A stretch of 64,000 bases of DNA from Chloroflexi bacterium TSY (GCA_019217005.1 JAHBNG010000023.1:1-64000); one strand, 5' to 3'. Positions 1 to 10,052 are shown, counted from the first letter of the stretch. Made by a program: numbers and translations. Notes: generated from the letters alone by a model not told the origin.

Positions 1-56
1 GACCGGCTGAAATGCCATCAACGACAAGAAAATCTTTTTCTGAAAGGCTATATCTA

Positions 57-956
57 CTACCGACTGTCACTTTTCAACTCTAACCAAGCAATTTCTTCTG
101 GTGTCAACGTGAGAGAAGAGGCTTCGGCGTTTGCTCGGAATTCATTACGATTGCGACAGCCGACCAGTGCAAAGACATTCAGCGGGTGATTGAGCACATA
201 TGCAACCGCGATCTGAGGAATGCTCAATCCATTCTCATCTGCCAATATTTTTACGCGATCAAGCCGTTGAAAGTTCTCTTCTGTGCAGTAACAATCAACG
301 CATAGTTTGTCCCAGTAAGCCTCGAATGTATCGAGGTTATCGCGTTCAAAGCGACCGCTAAAGCCACTTGCTGACTCGACCAGGTAAAGAGGGCATCTGT
401 TGCGACAGATACCAAGCCCGATCTTCTGCTCTATCTGGAGCACTGATGCTAATACAGTCGGCCCAGGGTTCTTTCCGCTGAACCGCTAAAATTGGGGCTA
501 CTCGCAACAAAAGGTTGTAATCCATTGGCTTCTGCATACTCATTGACTTCTTGAATCCGCTTTGCCGACCAGTTGGATCCCCAAACACGCCAATCCGTCC
601 AGCAGTATGATGTTCGTTTAACGCCTCGACGATTGGGCCAACTGGCATCTGGGTCGTCACGATGCAGCAGATAAATGTCGATAAAGTCGGTCTGTAAGCG
701 AATGCCGCAGCGCGTCGATCGGCTGTGCGCCTTTAATAATGTTTACCTGGTCACGGTTGTCGCGTTCTTGCATCCAGCAGCGTCCGTTCACAGTCGCCTC
801 CTCAGCCATGAGCCGTATCAAACGTGTTCCCACCTTGCTCCATAACACCATCGAGCAGATCAAAGCTCTCATCCAATCGTTCGGTGCCCAACATCATTGT
901 TCCCTGAACCAAACGCGAAACAGGGTTACGAACCCTGGAATATTATCTTGTTGCAT
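57..956 (-). pseudogene. aldo/keto reductase, decayed copy (AKR1)
   Basis: Reading the minus strand gives an aldo/keto reductase spread over several frames. The start is MQQDNIPG, followed by pieces matching the second copy at 4088-5276: a SRLVQG segment, a DESFDLLDGV segment, an NTFDTA catalytic-Asp region and the C-terminal TPEEIAWLELKSDSR end. There is an in-frame TGA just after the DTAHG stretch and at least three frame changes, so no active enzyme can be made. An IS (960-3903) sits exactly at the start codon: its 5-bp duplication ATAAA overlaps the ATG, and the AAAGGGG ribosome-binding site now lies beyond the IS at about 3910. The family reduces or oxidises carbonyl/alcohol groups with NADPH; the substrate cannot be inferred. 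Confidence 0.85.
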
Positions 957-1544
957 AAAACTTTCTGGTAAAAGAAAAGAGATGAGAAATGTGACAAAAG
1001 CGGTTAGCAGTTCATCCTAAAGGTAGAGAACCCAAAAGGAGGAAGGAATGCTAACCGCGCCAGAAATAACTATAGCAACTGATGAATGTATTGCAAGTAA
1101 CGCCGATGGAACAAACGTAAATGTAATGCGTCTGATGTGGGCAATGCTGAATGGGTCGTTTCTGAAAAGTCGAGGAGCAATCCATAGCGCATTGAAAGAA
1201 AGCGGGTTTGAAGATGAGGAGCTCCGGCGAAGCTGGTGGAGCTGATATGGATCATGGGATATCACAAGTCTGCTGGGGTCGTGGCAAGAAGAAGTGGAAA
1301 GGGGAATGGGAGGCAAAAAAAGTTAGAAGGATACCGAGTGAAAACATAGATATCACAGGGTTCTGGCGACCGAAGCTGCAAGGAAAGTGAACCGACTCTA
1401 CTCAACGGCTCGTCGGCATTGCCCGCTCATCTTTGGAGTGATGATAAGCTCGGGGAGATAGGCGGGAAGCGAGTGCCACTGCTCAAGGCAATCATGAGAT
1501 GCACGGTTGGAACAAAGGAAAGTGAGTTTCGGAAAAGCTGCTGA

Positions 1545-3010
1545 CTTTCTGGTAAAGGCTTGAGTGACAAAGGGCAAACCGAAAGGGCGGAAAAAAATCC
1601 ACCCTGAAAAACGGGATAAAATGTAAAAATAGTGCTCGGCTAGTTTAAGCAGCGGCATTGAGGCGGCGATGAGCGAGAACGCCTTTAGGGAAATGGTTGA
1701 AACCGAGGCCTTTTCCGAAAGTCAGGTCGAGTTGGTCAGGAGTTGGAAAAGAGCACTGAGAGAACACGGCGCAGCCTGCCGGGAGTGGATTGAGGCTCTC
1801 GATCCCAGTAGCCAGTCGGTATGGGAGGAAGAGAAGCGGCTAAATGGGAAAGAAGATTGCCAGCAAGCAGCCCCAGTTCAGGTAAGCGGAAACAAGCCTC
1901 ATCGGCATGAACAAATTGACGATGTAAGCCAATCATCTGCTTGGAAGCCAAGGGGGGATGTTCAACAGGCCAGCGTTCCAGGTAGACAAGATAAATGGTT
2001 TCAGGCTGCAAAGTCATAACGGTCGCCAAAACCAAAGGTGTGTTGTAGGCCGGATCCTGAATGACGTAAATCGAGTAGGTACGGTTGGCTGTATCCACCT
2101 TGGTTGTTCTGGGGACGAGATTGTGCCATGCTTGATAGCAAATCAGGCGACCACTATAGAAAAGCGACCAGACGAGTCCGGAGTTGTAGCCTCGAGTCGC
2201 TTTCCTTATAGCTCGAGAGAGCGGACGCACAATATCACCATATTCAGGTGGTCTGCCTTTTCTTTGCGTTTGGGGAACTCATTGCGGCGCACTGTGCAGT
2301 TAATCGCTTCCCGCAGGACAAATCGGTCTATGCCGCTTTCTAGCATTTCTCTGATTGTAAACCCGGCATCGACCACCGCCACTTCGTCTGACTCCAGTGA
2401 TTTCTTCGTCTCTGTCAGCAGCTTTTCCGAAACTCACTTTCCTTTGTTCCAACCGTGCATCTCATGATTGCCTTGAGCAGTGGCACTCGCTTCCCGCCTA
2501 TCTCCCCGAGCTTATCATCACTCAAAGATGAGCGGGCAATGCCCGACGAGCCGTTGAGTTATAGAGTCGGTTCACTTTCCCTTGCAGCTTCGGTCGCCAG
2601 AACCCTGTGATATCTATGCTTTTCACTCGGTACCCTTCTAACTTTTTTGCCTCCCATTCCCTTTCCACTTCTTCTTGCCACGACCCCAGCAGACTTGTGA
2701 TATCCCATGATCCATATCGAAAGCTTCGCCGGAGCTCCTCATCTTCAAACCCGCTTTCTTTCAATGCGCTATGGATTGCTCCTCGACTTTTCAGAAACGA
2801 CCCATTCAGCATTGCCCACATCAGACGCATTACATTTACGTTTGTTCCCATCGGCGTTACTTGCAATACATTCATCAGTACTGCTATAGTTATTTCTGGC
2901 GCGGTTAGCATTCCTTCCTCCTTTTTGGGTTCTCTACCTTTAGGATGAACTGCTAACCGCTTTTTGTCACATTTCTCACCTCATCTCTTTTCTTTTACCA
3001 GAAAGTAAAG
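1545..3010 (-). mobile_element. IS copy B, inserted in inverted orientation inside IS copy A
   Basis: This is a near full-length copy of the same IS (1466 bp) on the minus strand. Junctions are clear: copy A sequence reads up to GCTGA (1540-1544), and resumes with the same GCTGA (3011-3015) after the CCAGAAAGTAAAG end of copy B. The terminus at 1545 starts CTTTCTGG, lacking the outer CTTTA, whereas the terminus at 3010 is complete. Confidence 0.88.
1645..2911 (-). pseudogene. DDE-type transposase of IS copy B (frameshifted)
   Basis: The minus-strand frame starts MLTAPEITIAVLMNV at 2911, after an AAGGAGGAAGGA ribosome-binding site. It stays open for about 125 codons, to the ARRALPAHL segment near 2522, then shifts. 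The YSGRLICYQAWHN segment reappears in another frame (about 2230-1736). Its first half preserves the frame across the EWEAKKLEGYRVKS region where the copy at 20948 is shifted, so the copies are broken at different points and together define an intact consensus. Confidence 0.8.
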
Positions 3011-4087
3011 GCTGAAAGAGACGAAGAAATCACTGGAGTCAGACGAAGTGGCGGTGGTCGATGCCGGGTTTACAATCAGAGAAATGCTAGAAAGCGGCAT
3101 AGACCGATTTGTCCTGCGGGAAGCCATTAACTGCACAGTGCGCCGCAATGAGTTCCCCAAACGCAAAGAAAAAGGCAGACCACCTGAATATGGTGATATT
3201 GTGCGTCCGCTCTCTCGCAGCTATAAGGGAAAGCGACTCGAGGCTACAACTCCGGACTCGTCTGGTCGCTTTCTCTATAGTGGTCGCCTGATTTGCTATC
3301 AAGCATGGCACAATCTCGTCCCCAGAACAACCAAGGTGGATACAGCCAACCGTACCTACTCGATTTACGTCATTCAGGATCCGGCCTACAACACACCTTT
3401 GGTTTTGGCGACCGTTATGACTTTGCAGCCTGAAACCATTTATCTTGTCTACCTGGAACGCTGGCCTGTTGAACATCCCCCCTTGGCTTCCAAGCAGATG
3501 ATTGGCTTACATCGTCAATTTGTTCATGCCGATGAGGCTTGTTTCCGCTTACCTGAACTGGGGCTGCTGGCTGGCAATCTTCTTTCCCATTTAGCCGCTT
3601 CTCTTCCTCCCATACCGACTGGCTACTGGGATCGAGAGCCTCAATCCACTCCCGGCAGGCTGCGCCGTGTTCTCTCGAGTGCTCTTTTTCCAACTCCTGA
3701 CCAACTCGACCCTGACTTTCGGAAAAAGGCCTCGGTTTCACACCATTTCCCTAAAGGCGTTCTCGCTCATCGCCGCCTCAATGCCGCTGCTTAAACTAGC
3801 CGAGCACTATTTTTACATTTTATCCCGTTTTTTCAGGGTGGATTCTTTTTTCCGCCCCTTTCGGTTTGCCCTTTGTCACTCAAGCCTTTACCAGAAAGTA
3901 AAGATAAAGGCCCCTTTGGATAATTGTGAACTGTGAAGGTTCATCTTGAATTTTTAATGAGGGGTGTTGGAAACATGTTGCTCGACATGGTAACTGATGT
4001 GTTTGTGTATCAGAAAATGATTCCAAGTAGTACAATTCATTGCCTGCCCCCTCACCATTTCGTCATTCGTAAATCCAAACTCGTAAA

Positions 4088-5276
4088 TCACCGACTATCG
4101 CTCTTTAGCTCCAACCAAGCGATCTCTTCCGGCGTTAGCTTTCGTGACATGGCTTCATCATTTGCCTTGTATTCATCCGCCGTTCGACACCCAACCAGGG
4201 CGAAAATGTTGAGCGGGACGCTCATGACGTAGGCCGTGGCAATTTGAGGGATGCTCAGCCCTTTTTCTTCTGCTAATATTTGAACTCGATCCAGCCGTTC
4301 GAAATTTTCCTCAGAACAGTAGACTTCAACACAGAGTTTGTCGAGATACTCTTCAAAGCTATCAACGTTGTTGCGCGTAATGCGCCCACTAAAGAAGCCT
4401 CCAGCTAGACTCGACCAAGTGAAGAGCGGAAAGTTCTGTTCTTCGTACCAAGTGCGTTCTGATGCTCGCTCTGGGCTCAGTAGATCCAAATTTCAGGTTT
4501 TGAGAGAGAATTCTGGCTAAACAGTTGACATAAATACAAATTTGCCGGTCGATATCTAGTTTTTGCGTTAGATTTGGGCGATTTTCAGATATGAAATAGG
4601 TTGTTTTCTGTAACCGAAATCTGAATAAATGACTCCAAAATCCCTGCAATCTCGACTGAAAATCGCCAAAAACGCCAAATTTGGATCTACTGGGGCTACT
4701 GATACTCACACAGTTCAGCCAAGGTGGTTTAATCTGGACAGCTAAGCTGAAATTGGGGCTACTCACAGCAAAGGGTTTGAGTCCATGTTTGTCCGCATAT
4801 TCATTCGCCTCTTGAATCCGAGCTGCACTCCAGTTGGAGCCGCCGAATTCACCAATCCGGCCAGCATCATGGTGTTCGTTTAAAATCTCTACTATCGGCC
4901 CCACTGGAAGGCTGAGGTTGTCGCGATGTAGCACATAGAGGTCAATCTTATCCACTTTTAGGCGCGCCAACGAATCAAAGAGATCGGACGTGATATCGAA
5001 GGGGGTGACGCGTTCACGATCCCGATTGTGATGAGCGCCTTTGCCCAAGATCACGACTTTATCTTCTATTCCTCTCTCATTGATCCAACGCCCCAATGTG
5101 CGATCACATTCGCCTCCAGCGTAACTGCTGGCCGTATCAAATGTTGTACAACCTTGCGCAAACACACCATCCAACAGCTCGAAACTTTCTTCGAGCCGAT
5201 CCGTGCTGATCATGACTGCTCCTTGCACAAGCCGCGAAATCGGCTTGTCTATACCGGGGATGGTACCATATTCCAT
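4088..5276 (-). pseudogene. aldo/keto reductase (AKR2), interrupted by a 215-bp MITE
   Basis: The minus-strand gene starts at 5276 (MEYGTIPGIDKPIS), with an AAGGATAG ribosome-binding site just upstream; a longer open frame to 5363 has no support. It carries AKR landmarks: FDTASSYAGGE (Asp and Tyr of the tetrad), ILGKGA (Lys) and YVLHRDN (His). After the SISS segment it runs into a 215-bp element (4478-4692) with 5-bp duplication GGGCT. Deleting the element plus one duplication removes 220 bp, rejoins ISSPERASERTW in frame and gives 322 residues, a normal AKR length, ending LELKSDSR. The resemblance to AKR1 at 57-956 suggests an old duplication. In its present state the protein is truncated with a junk tail. 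Confidence 0.88.
4478..4692. mobile_element. 215-bp MITE inserted in AKR2
   Basis: The terminal inverted repeats are perfect over 16 bp: CAGTAGATCCAAATTT at 4478-4493 and its complement at 4677-4692. It is flanked by a 5-bp direct repeat GGGCT (4473-4477 and 4693-4697). It has no coding capacity. An internal inverted pair GGCGATTTTCAG (4577-4588) and CTGAAAATCGCC (4656-4667) adds further secondary structure. No transposase with these ends is present in the window. Confidence 0.92.
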
Positions 5277-5615
5277 TAGACTATCCTTATCATTTATGGG
5301 ACGCTCATCAGATGAAAATATGCAATTCACTGATCGTTCAGCAGTTTGATCGCCTATTTGCACACTTTCTGGAAGAAAGACCTTTTCTATAGATGAGCCT
5401 TATGGGAAACGTTCGTTTTTTATCAGCAATCTCCACTCCCCAACCACTACTAAAGTGGAGTCAATTTGAAAACGGACCATTCATCCACGAAGTGGACGAA
5501 GAAACACGAAGGTTGGCTCTCTCTTGGTGTTGTTCGTCTCCTTCGTGAAAAATGATTGGTTTCTATCTGATCTTACTTATGAACGTTAAATAGTTATTTC
5601 GGCAAACGTCCAGCG

Positions 5616-5665
5616 AGCACGCCCCGTGCGGCTTGCGTTCCGTCAAGACCCGCACGGGGCGTGCT
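5616..5665. repeat. 16-bp perfect inverted repeat (hairpin)
   Basis: AGCACGCCCCGTGCGG at 5616-5631 pairs perfectly with 5650-5665 across an 18-nt loop. It lies in the roughly 880-bp non-coding stretch 5277-6161. There is no T-run on either side, so it is not a classical intrinsic terminator; a dispersed palindromic repeat is equally possible. Confidence 0.75.
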
Positions 5666-5771
5666 TACTGAACTTGGTTTACGGGATTATTTTCTAAATG
5701 CTCATTAGTAAAGATTTTAGGCTCAATCGGATCTCAAAGGGTTGACAAATAAAGGAGCCATATTTACCATG

Positions 5772-5829
5772 AAGGAACTATAGTGCGGTTGTGATGAAAA
5801 CAGTAGTTTTCCTTGCTCCTGCCAAACGA
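5772..5829 (-). repeat. conserved intergenic element X, partial copy 1
   Basis: On the minus strand this reads GGAAAACTACTGTTTTCATC and then ACAACCGC. It closely matches a segment at about 36794-36842 and more weakly one at about 23247-23298. Here it is about 500 bp upstream of AKR2 in the same orientation, and lacks the upstream TGAAAA arm seen in the other two copies. Confidence 0.5.
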
Positions 5830-5844
5830 ATCAAACTACGTATG

Positions 5845-6014
5845 GTGACATTTGTCACCTTGGTCCCTGATTTTGGGTGTTCAAACCCTATACAAGCGAG
5901 TCCTTAGAACACCTCTGAGGGTCTGTTAGCGTCAAAAAGGTTACAACATGACAAATTTGAGGTGCGAACCCTCTACAAACCCTTGAAATTGTCAATTAGG
6001 GTGACAAATGTCAC
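5845..6014. repeat. 170-bp element with palindromic ends (MITE candidate)
   Basis: GTGACATTTGTCACC at 5845-5859 is mirrored by its complement at 6000-6014. Each end is itself a GTGAC/GTCAC palindrome. The interior has no gene and contains two loosely similar segments of the form GGTG...AACCCT..TACAA (about 5876 and 5961). The target duplication is unclear; TAT lies near both ends. Confidence 0.55.
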
Positions 6015-6161
6015 TATTACGGGTTTCATACAGAGCTCACTTTAAAGAGATTGAAGGATTGTTTGCCTCTTCTTCAATTCCTTCAGCGCATTCATGGTTC
6101 GATTTCTCCTGTCAATCCCCTGGGATCCTGTTGGACCAGAGTTCATACGTATTGACCTTAA

Positions 6162-7384
6162 GGCTAAACCAAAAAAATAATTATACGCGAACGAGAGAAT
6201 GGAGAGGGGGAATAAGGACAAACCATTTTTCTAAACCAGGTAAACGTTGGAAGCGTTGTGCCAAACGGTCCATCTCTTTCTGAGTGAGTTTGACGCCGGT
6301 CTCATAAAGAGTGGAATTCAGGTGAACGAAGGGTTGTAGTTGGTTAAAGCGAAAAGAACGGCAAAATTGAGAACGGTCTCAAGAGAATCGAGAAGAGAAC
6401 CGTTCCAGTGTTTTCAAGATGGCCCCAAACCCGTTCGATGGGGTTGTATTTACTGTGATAAGGAGGGTAGCAGGCGAGCTGAATAGAGACGATAGTGCTC
6501 AACAAACTGAGTGAGACGATACATAAACTGAGTCCGACGGGTATGATTTTCGGGACCATTGTCCTGATTGATCACGAGGGTCTTGACGTGAGGAAAGTGT
6601 TCACGTACGCTTTCCCAAAATCAATCAGGCAGTCGACAATACAGTCACTCGTCACTTTCGACTGAGTCAAGTAAAGAAAGAGTTCCTTGGTTGAAGGGAG
6701 GTAAATGCCAAAGGAGTGACTTTCTCGGTCTTCTTATCTTGAAAGTCATGATCGAGCGCTTTGACAACCACTCGACTTATCCCTTCTCTCGAGAAACGGT
6801 CAAGTAAAATCGTCGCTTTGGCATCCCAAGAGAGGCGCAGAACCGTCTCGTCTGCATCCGCTTCTTGATTGATCTGATGAATTCTATCAAAGATCGCATC
6901 GGTCTCTGGGATCTTTTTCACTGGTTGACTTTTTTTGACCCGGTTTGAGCCATAGCCTAACTCATTGAGCTTCAAGCGGATGGCCTCTTCGCCAGGCAAT
7001 TCCTCATCTGTGTATCCTTTCTGCTCGATGAGCTGGGTACGCATTTCGGCGGCGGTTAGTCGAGTGTACAATTGGGGGGGTCGAAAGGTGGGATCGGTCT
7101 GGCTGAATTGATCGGCGATTTCAACCATATCGGCCAGTAAAGTGGGGATATGGTCTTCGGCTATCGTCGCCCGATTCCAGCCCAACTCTCGTTCTGCTTT
7201 CGTCGGACTCCCTTCGCATATCGTTTTGACCGTTTGGGCCATGAAGTGCCTTCTTTCGTATCCACTTAACATGGCCTTCGTCTCTTTCAAGACTTCAACC
7301 ATTTCTGGCGAGATTGTCATTTTTGCTCCTTTTGGAGAGCTAGTTTAACACCTTCTCGCGTATATTTTATTTTTTGGATTGGCC
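6162..7384 (-). mobile_element. ISAzo13-like IS, copy 1 (internally deleted)
   Basis: The ends are GGCTAAACCAAAAAAATAAT and, on the other side, the complement of GGCCAATCCAAAAAATAAAA. It is flanked by the 3-bp repeat TAA (6159-6161, 7385-7387). It is 1223 bp against 1300 bp for the second copy at 53809-55108. The main difference is a 72-bp in-frame deletion between two GGCT repeats near 7155, removing 24 residues of the transposase. Confidence 0.88.
6181..7320 (-). pseudogene. ISAzo13-like transposase, copy 1 (deleted and frameshifted)
   Basis: It starts MTISPEMVEVLKETKAMLSG at 7320. It lacks the KALEELEGGFCYVDQSHRRG segment present in copy 2, runs in frame through DETVLRLSWDAKATILLDRF, then shifts after EKVTPLAF (about 6710). 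The remaining DNA-processing part, with NPIERVWGHLE, lies in other frames. Copy 2 is broken at a different place, so an intact 405-residue consensus can be reconstructed. The ISAzo13 assignment rests on the RTQFMYRLTQ and YNPIERVWG style motifs and is moderately sure. Confidence 0.8.
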
Positions 7385-7432
7385 TAAACAGACTAGCTTT
7401 TGGTCAAGTCTCACAAAGAGGAGCGTCGGTAA

Positions 7433-7463
7433 TTGCTGTTTTCGTAAAGAACTTGAGTATAAT
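7433..7463 (+). promoter_or_regulatory. sigma-70-like promoter of the EF-hand gene
   Basis: A perfect -10 hexamer TATAAT at 7458-7463 is preceded by TTGCTG at 7433-7438 (19-bp spacer, rather long). It lies about 42 bp upstream of the ATG at 7505 of the interrupted EF-hand gene. Confidence 0.5.
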
Positions 7464-7527
7464 AGTCTCTGTGCAAGGCTTTGTCAATCGTTCGAGGCAG
7501 AAATATGTTAAGTGAATTTAAAAAATC

Positions 7528-9377
7528 GGCGTGATTCAGAAGTGATAGAGGGTACGTTAACAATTGAATGAATAAAAGAAGGTGTCATCCTGTAAAATGG
7601 TGAGTGCAAAATCAACCAAAGTAACAGGAGACAACCTTCCGATGAAATTGTACACTGAAGTCAACTCAAATGCAGCATGTTGGCCGGAGCCGCTGGAAAG
7701 CGTCTATCAATCGCTAGGCAATGCGCCAGCCACAGAGATAGCCCCGAAATTGCCTCATCTGGGAGTGTCAGACATTCTCTTCATGAGTACGGTGATGTCG
7801 ATTCCTGGTGCCGAAAGGCCGTGGGGGATCGTGACTTGGATGTCCGACGTATTTAGACTGTCACGACCGAGTCTCTACGGCCTTTCGGCCCGAGTCAAGC
7901 AACGTCTGAATAATAGTGATGACGTTGTGGAGGTAGCCACCCCATTGGTGTCGTCGTATCGTCTGGAACGGACGGTGCTGACGGCGGCGTTTCCAGGCAA
8001 GATGGCGTTGCGACCGATGCAGGAGGTCTTGTGCGAAGCGCTGGAAGAGTCACGCAGTGTTGGTTGGCTGAGCGGGTTGCTGAATGATGCGGGAGACAAA
8101 GCGGGTGAAGTGCTAGCCAACATCGATACCAGTCCGCTGGGTGCAGTGATGGTGGCACGTGATGAGACCTTCTTTCAGGGAACGCCCATCTTGTTGGTCA
8201 TTGACCCAGTGAGTACAACCATTCTGTTGACGCAAGCGTGTGAAGACCGCCAAGCTGACACATGGGGTCTGGCTTTGCTGCAGGCGCAGGAACAAGGCGT
8301 CCAAATCGCCGGTCTGGTCGAGGACATGGCTCGCATGTATCCCAAGTCGCAGCAGGAAATCGGCCTTGATGTTGCGGTGCAGAAAGACACATGGCACATC
8401 GAACGAGACGGGAGCCAAGTCTTGCGTGACTTGGAACGGAGTGCCTTGCGAGCCACCAAGCAAGTTCTGACCCTGGAGAAAAAACTGGCGAAGGCATGGG
8501 ATGAGACCTTTTTTTGTGGAGAAATACATCCCCGCAGTGGTCAAGGAAGAACAACGCTATGCCCAACACGCCGCCTTTGCCTGTGTACTTGACCATTTCT
8601 GTGATGCCCTCGAACTCGTCGACTGGCGGAGCGGTGAAATCCGTGACGCCACAACCGCCCACTGGTATCTTGAGGAGACCCTGACGATGATGGCGACGAT
8701 TGACTACCACCGAGTCCAGCAATGGTACAAGACCCTGCGCAAACATCAGCACCAACTTCTCACGGCACTCGACTGGTTAAACAGCTCACTTGAACCCTTG
8801 CGCACCGACCTGCTTCAGCACTGCTCAACCTCCGAGGTGGCACAACACTTCGAGCGGACCGTGGCACGGGCCTGGCGTCTACAGCAAGCTCTCATCAATG
8901 GCCATCTACCCTTCCGTCGCCTCGCCCAACAGGCTCAGGAGTTACTGGCAACCTTGATTTACCAGATGCCTCTACGTCAGCGACTGGCACAGCTACTTAC
9001 CCAACGCTTGGATGCCGCTTGTCGAACCTCTAGCCTTATCGAGTGCATTAATGGCTTGCTCAAGCGCTTCCTTCACAACTGCCGTACCTTGCCTGACCTC
9101 CCTGCCTTGCAACGCTATCTCAATCTCTTCACCCTTTGGCACAACATGCGGGTCTATCAGCGGGGCAAGCGACAGGGCCTAAGCCCATTCCAGATGGCGG
9201 GCATTCACACCCATGACGCCGATTGGCTCACCTTACTCGGCTATCCCGCCTCTTAGTCGCACAACTCATCCACCCACATTCCTGCACTGACGACTCAGTG
9301 CTGACTTTACTGTGCTTATCTCTCATCTCTTATTCATTCAATTGTAAAGGTACTTGTACTTCACTTTGAACCATGCC
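7528..9377 (+). mobile_element. 1850-bp IS with 8-bp TSD and ~48-bp inverted repeats
   Basis: It is flanked by AAAAAATC at 7520-7527 and 9378-9385. The left end begins GGCGTGATTCAGAAGTGA and the right end, reverse complemented, GGCATGGTTCAAAGTGAAG. Both continue into an identical ACAATTGAATGAATAA segment, giving inverted repeats of about 48 bp. It carries one transposase gene. Its outer sequence resembles the ends of the nested MITE at 55517-55671, which also makes 8-bp duplications. Confidence 0.92.
7597..9256 (+). pseudogene. transposase of the 8-bp-TSD IS (frameshift at a T7 run)
   Basis: The first frame (from MVSAKSTKVTG, or a GTG at 7582) reaches the T7 run at 8509-8515. The second frame continues as FVEKYIPAVVKEEQRYAQHA to 9256. 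Reading T7 as T6 joins them into about 552 residues. Candidate catalytic residues are in VARDETFFQGTPILLVIDP and, near the C-terminus, RTSSLIECINGLLKR. The N-terminal part has a helix-turn-helix-like stretch (LSRPSLYGLSARVKQRL). The frame change could be a lesion, a sequencing error or transcriptional slippage on the T-run, which some IS use to make their transposase. The family was not assigned. Confidence 0.75.
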
Positions 9378-9941
9378 AAAAAATCCAAATTGACGCGACT
9401 GTTTCATCTCTATGATGTGAACAATGATGGATATCTGAGTCGAGAAGATTATGAGGAAGTTGTCAACAATCTAGCGAAGAGTCATGGACTGTCCAGTGAT
9501 TCATCCGCCTACAAAAATATCTACGCAAATTACATGGCTGTTTGGGATCTGCTGCGTCGCTATACCGATAACAATCGCGATAGCGTCGTTTCACTTGATG
9601 AGTATTTGGCGCGTTATGACGTGCTGCTTCGGCAGAATGAGGTCTTTGATTCTATCATCCTGACGAATGCAGAACTGATCATTGAAGTGACTGATACAGA
9701 TGGCGACGGCAAAGTCAGTGAGGAAGAGTTTGTGGTTAGCCTTATGTGTCACAATGTGTCTGAAGAGGATGCACGGGCAGCTTTCCGACATCTTGATGTG
9801 CGCCGCTATGGATTCCTGACGAGAAGTGAATGGTTGCGCCATATCGAGGAGTTTTATAAGAGCGAAGACCCAAATGCTCTTGGTAATTGGCTGATCGGGC
9901 CATTACCCGAACAATAAAGAAAAATAGAGTTGTCTGAGAAA

Positions 9942-10007
9942 TTGTGTGGTTTTCGGTTGGTTTGTTGGTTAGATGGTTGGTGAACAAACCAACCGAAAAC
10001 CACACAA
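9942..10007. terminator. 25-bp perfect hairpin after the EF-hand gene
   Basis: Positions 9942-9966 are perfectly complementary to 9983-10007 (stem starts TTGTGTGGTTTTCGGTTGG), with a 16-nt loop. It sits 25 bp after the EF-hand stop and 45 bp before the enoyl-CoA hydratase. No long T-tract follows, so termination may be factor-assisted or act from both sides. Confidence 0.6.
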
Positions 10008-10052
10008 AACCTCAAAGAGCCAAAAATAGATCATTCATCTGAGGAACCCTTC

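Larger units (their letters stand above)
1048..3794 (+). pseudogene. DDE-type transposase of IS copy A (interrupted and frameshifted)
   Basis: The reading frame starts at an ATG preceded by AGGAGGAAGGA and begins MLTAPEITIA. It loses frame early, near the GAAGCTGGTGGAGC stretch, and is then split by IS copy B. It resumes after 3015 with the VVDAGFTIREMLESG block, a likely first catalytic Asp region, then YSGRLICYQAWHN, and ends at a TAA at 3792-3794 after LAHRRLNAAA. Only the downstream half (from about 3048) is an uninterrupted frame. By comparison with the two sister copies the intact protein would be roughly 450 residues. Confidence 0.8.
960..3903 (+). mobile_element. IS copy A (5-bp TSD family), split by a nested copy B
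   Basis: The element is bounded by the duplication ATAAA at 955-959 and 3904-3908. Its ends are inverted repeats of the CTTTACTTTCTGGTAAA type; the left end lacks the outermost CTTT. It is not continuous: positions 1545-3010 are a second copy of the same IS in the opposite orientation, with its own duplication GCTGA. Copy A left part is 960-1544 and right part 3016-3903. A third copy lies at 20849-22340. I could not assign the transposase to a named IS family from sequence memory. Confidence 0.88.
7505..9917 (+). pseudogene. EF-hand calcium-binding protein, split by an 1850-bp IS
   Basis: The first eight codons are at 7505-7528 (MLSEFKKS, with a GAGGCAG ribosome-binding site) and the rest begins at 9378. 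Removing the IS and one copy of the 8-bp duplication AAAAAATC gives MLSEFKKSKLTRLFHLYD and a continuous 184-residue protein. EF-hand loops start DVNNDGYLSRED and DTDGDGKVSEEE (good), DNNRDSVVSLDE (fair) and DVRRYGFLTRSE (degenerate, probably non-binding). This is the calexcitin/CasA-like four-EF-hand architecture, a cytoplasmic calcium sensor or buffer. As it stands, only a fragment starting at a TTG inside the IS end (9354) could be translated. Confidence 0.9.

Noticed and set aside
8113..8755. Long minus-strand ORFs under the IS transposase
   Set aside because: They are shadows of the plus-strand transposase frames, with no ribosome-binding site and no protein-like motifs.
9354..9377. TTG start for the EF-hand ORF
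   Set aside because: These codons belong to the IS terminal repeat; the true start is at 7505 on the other side of the IS.
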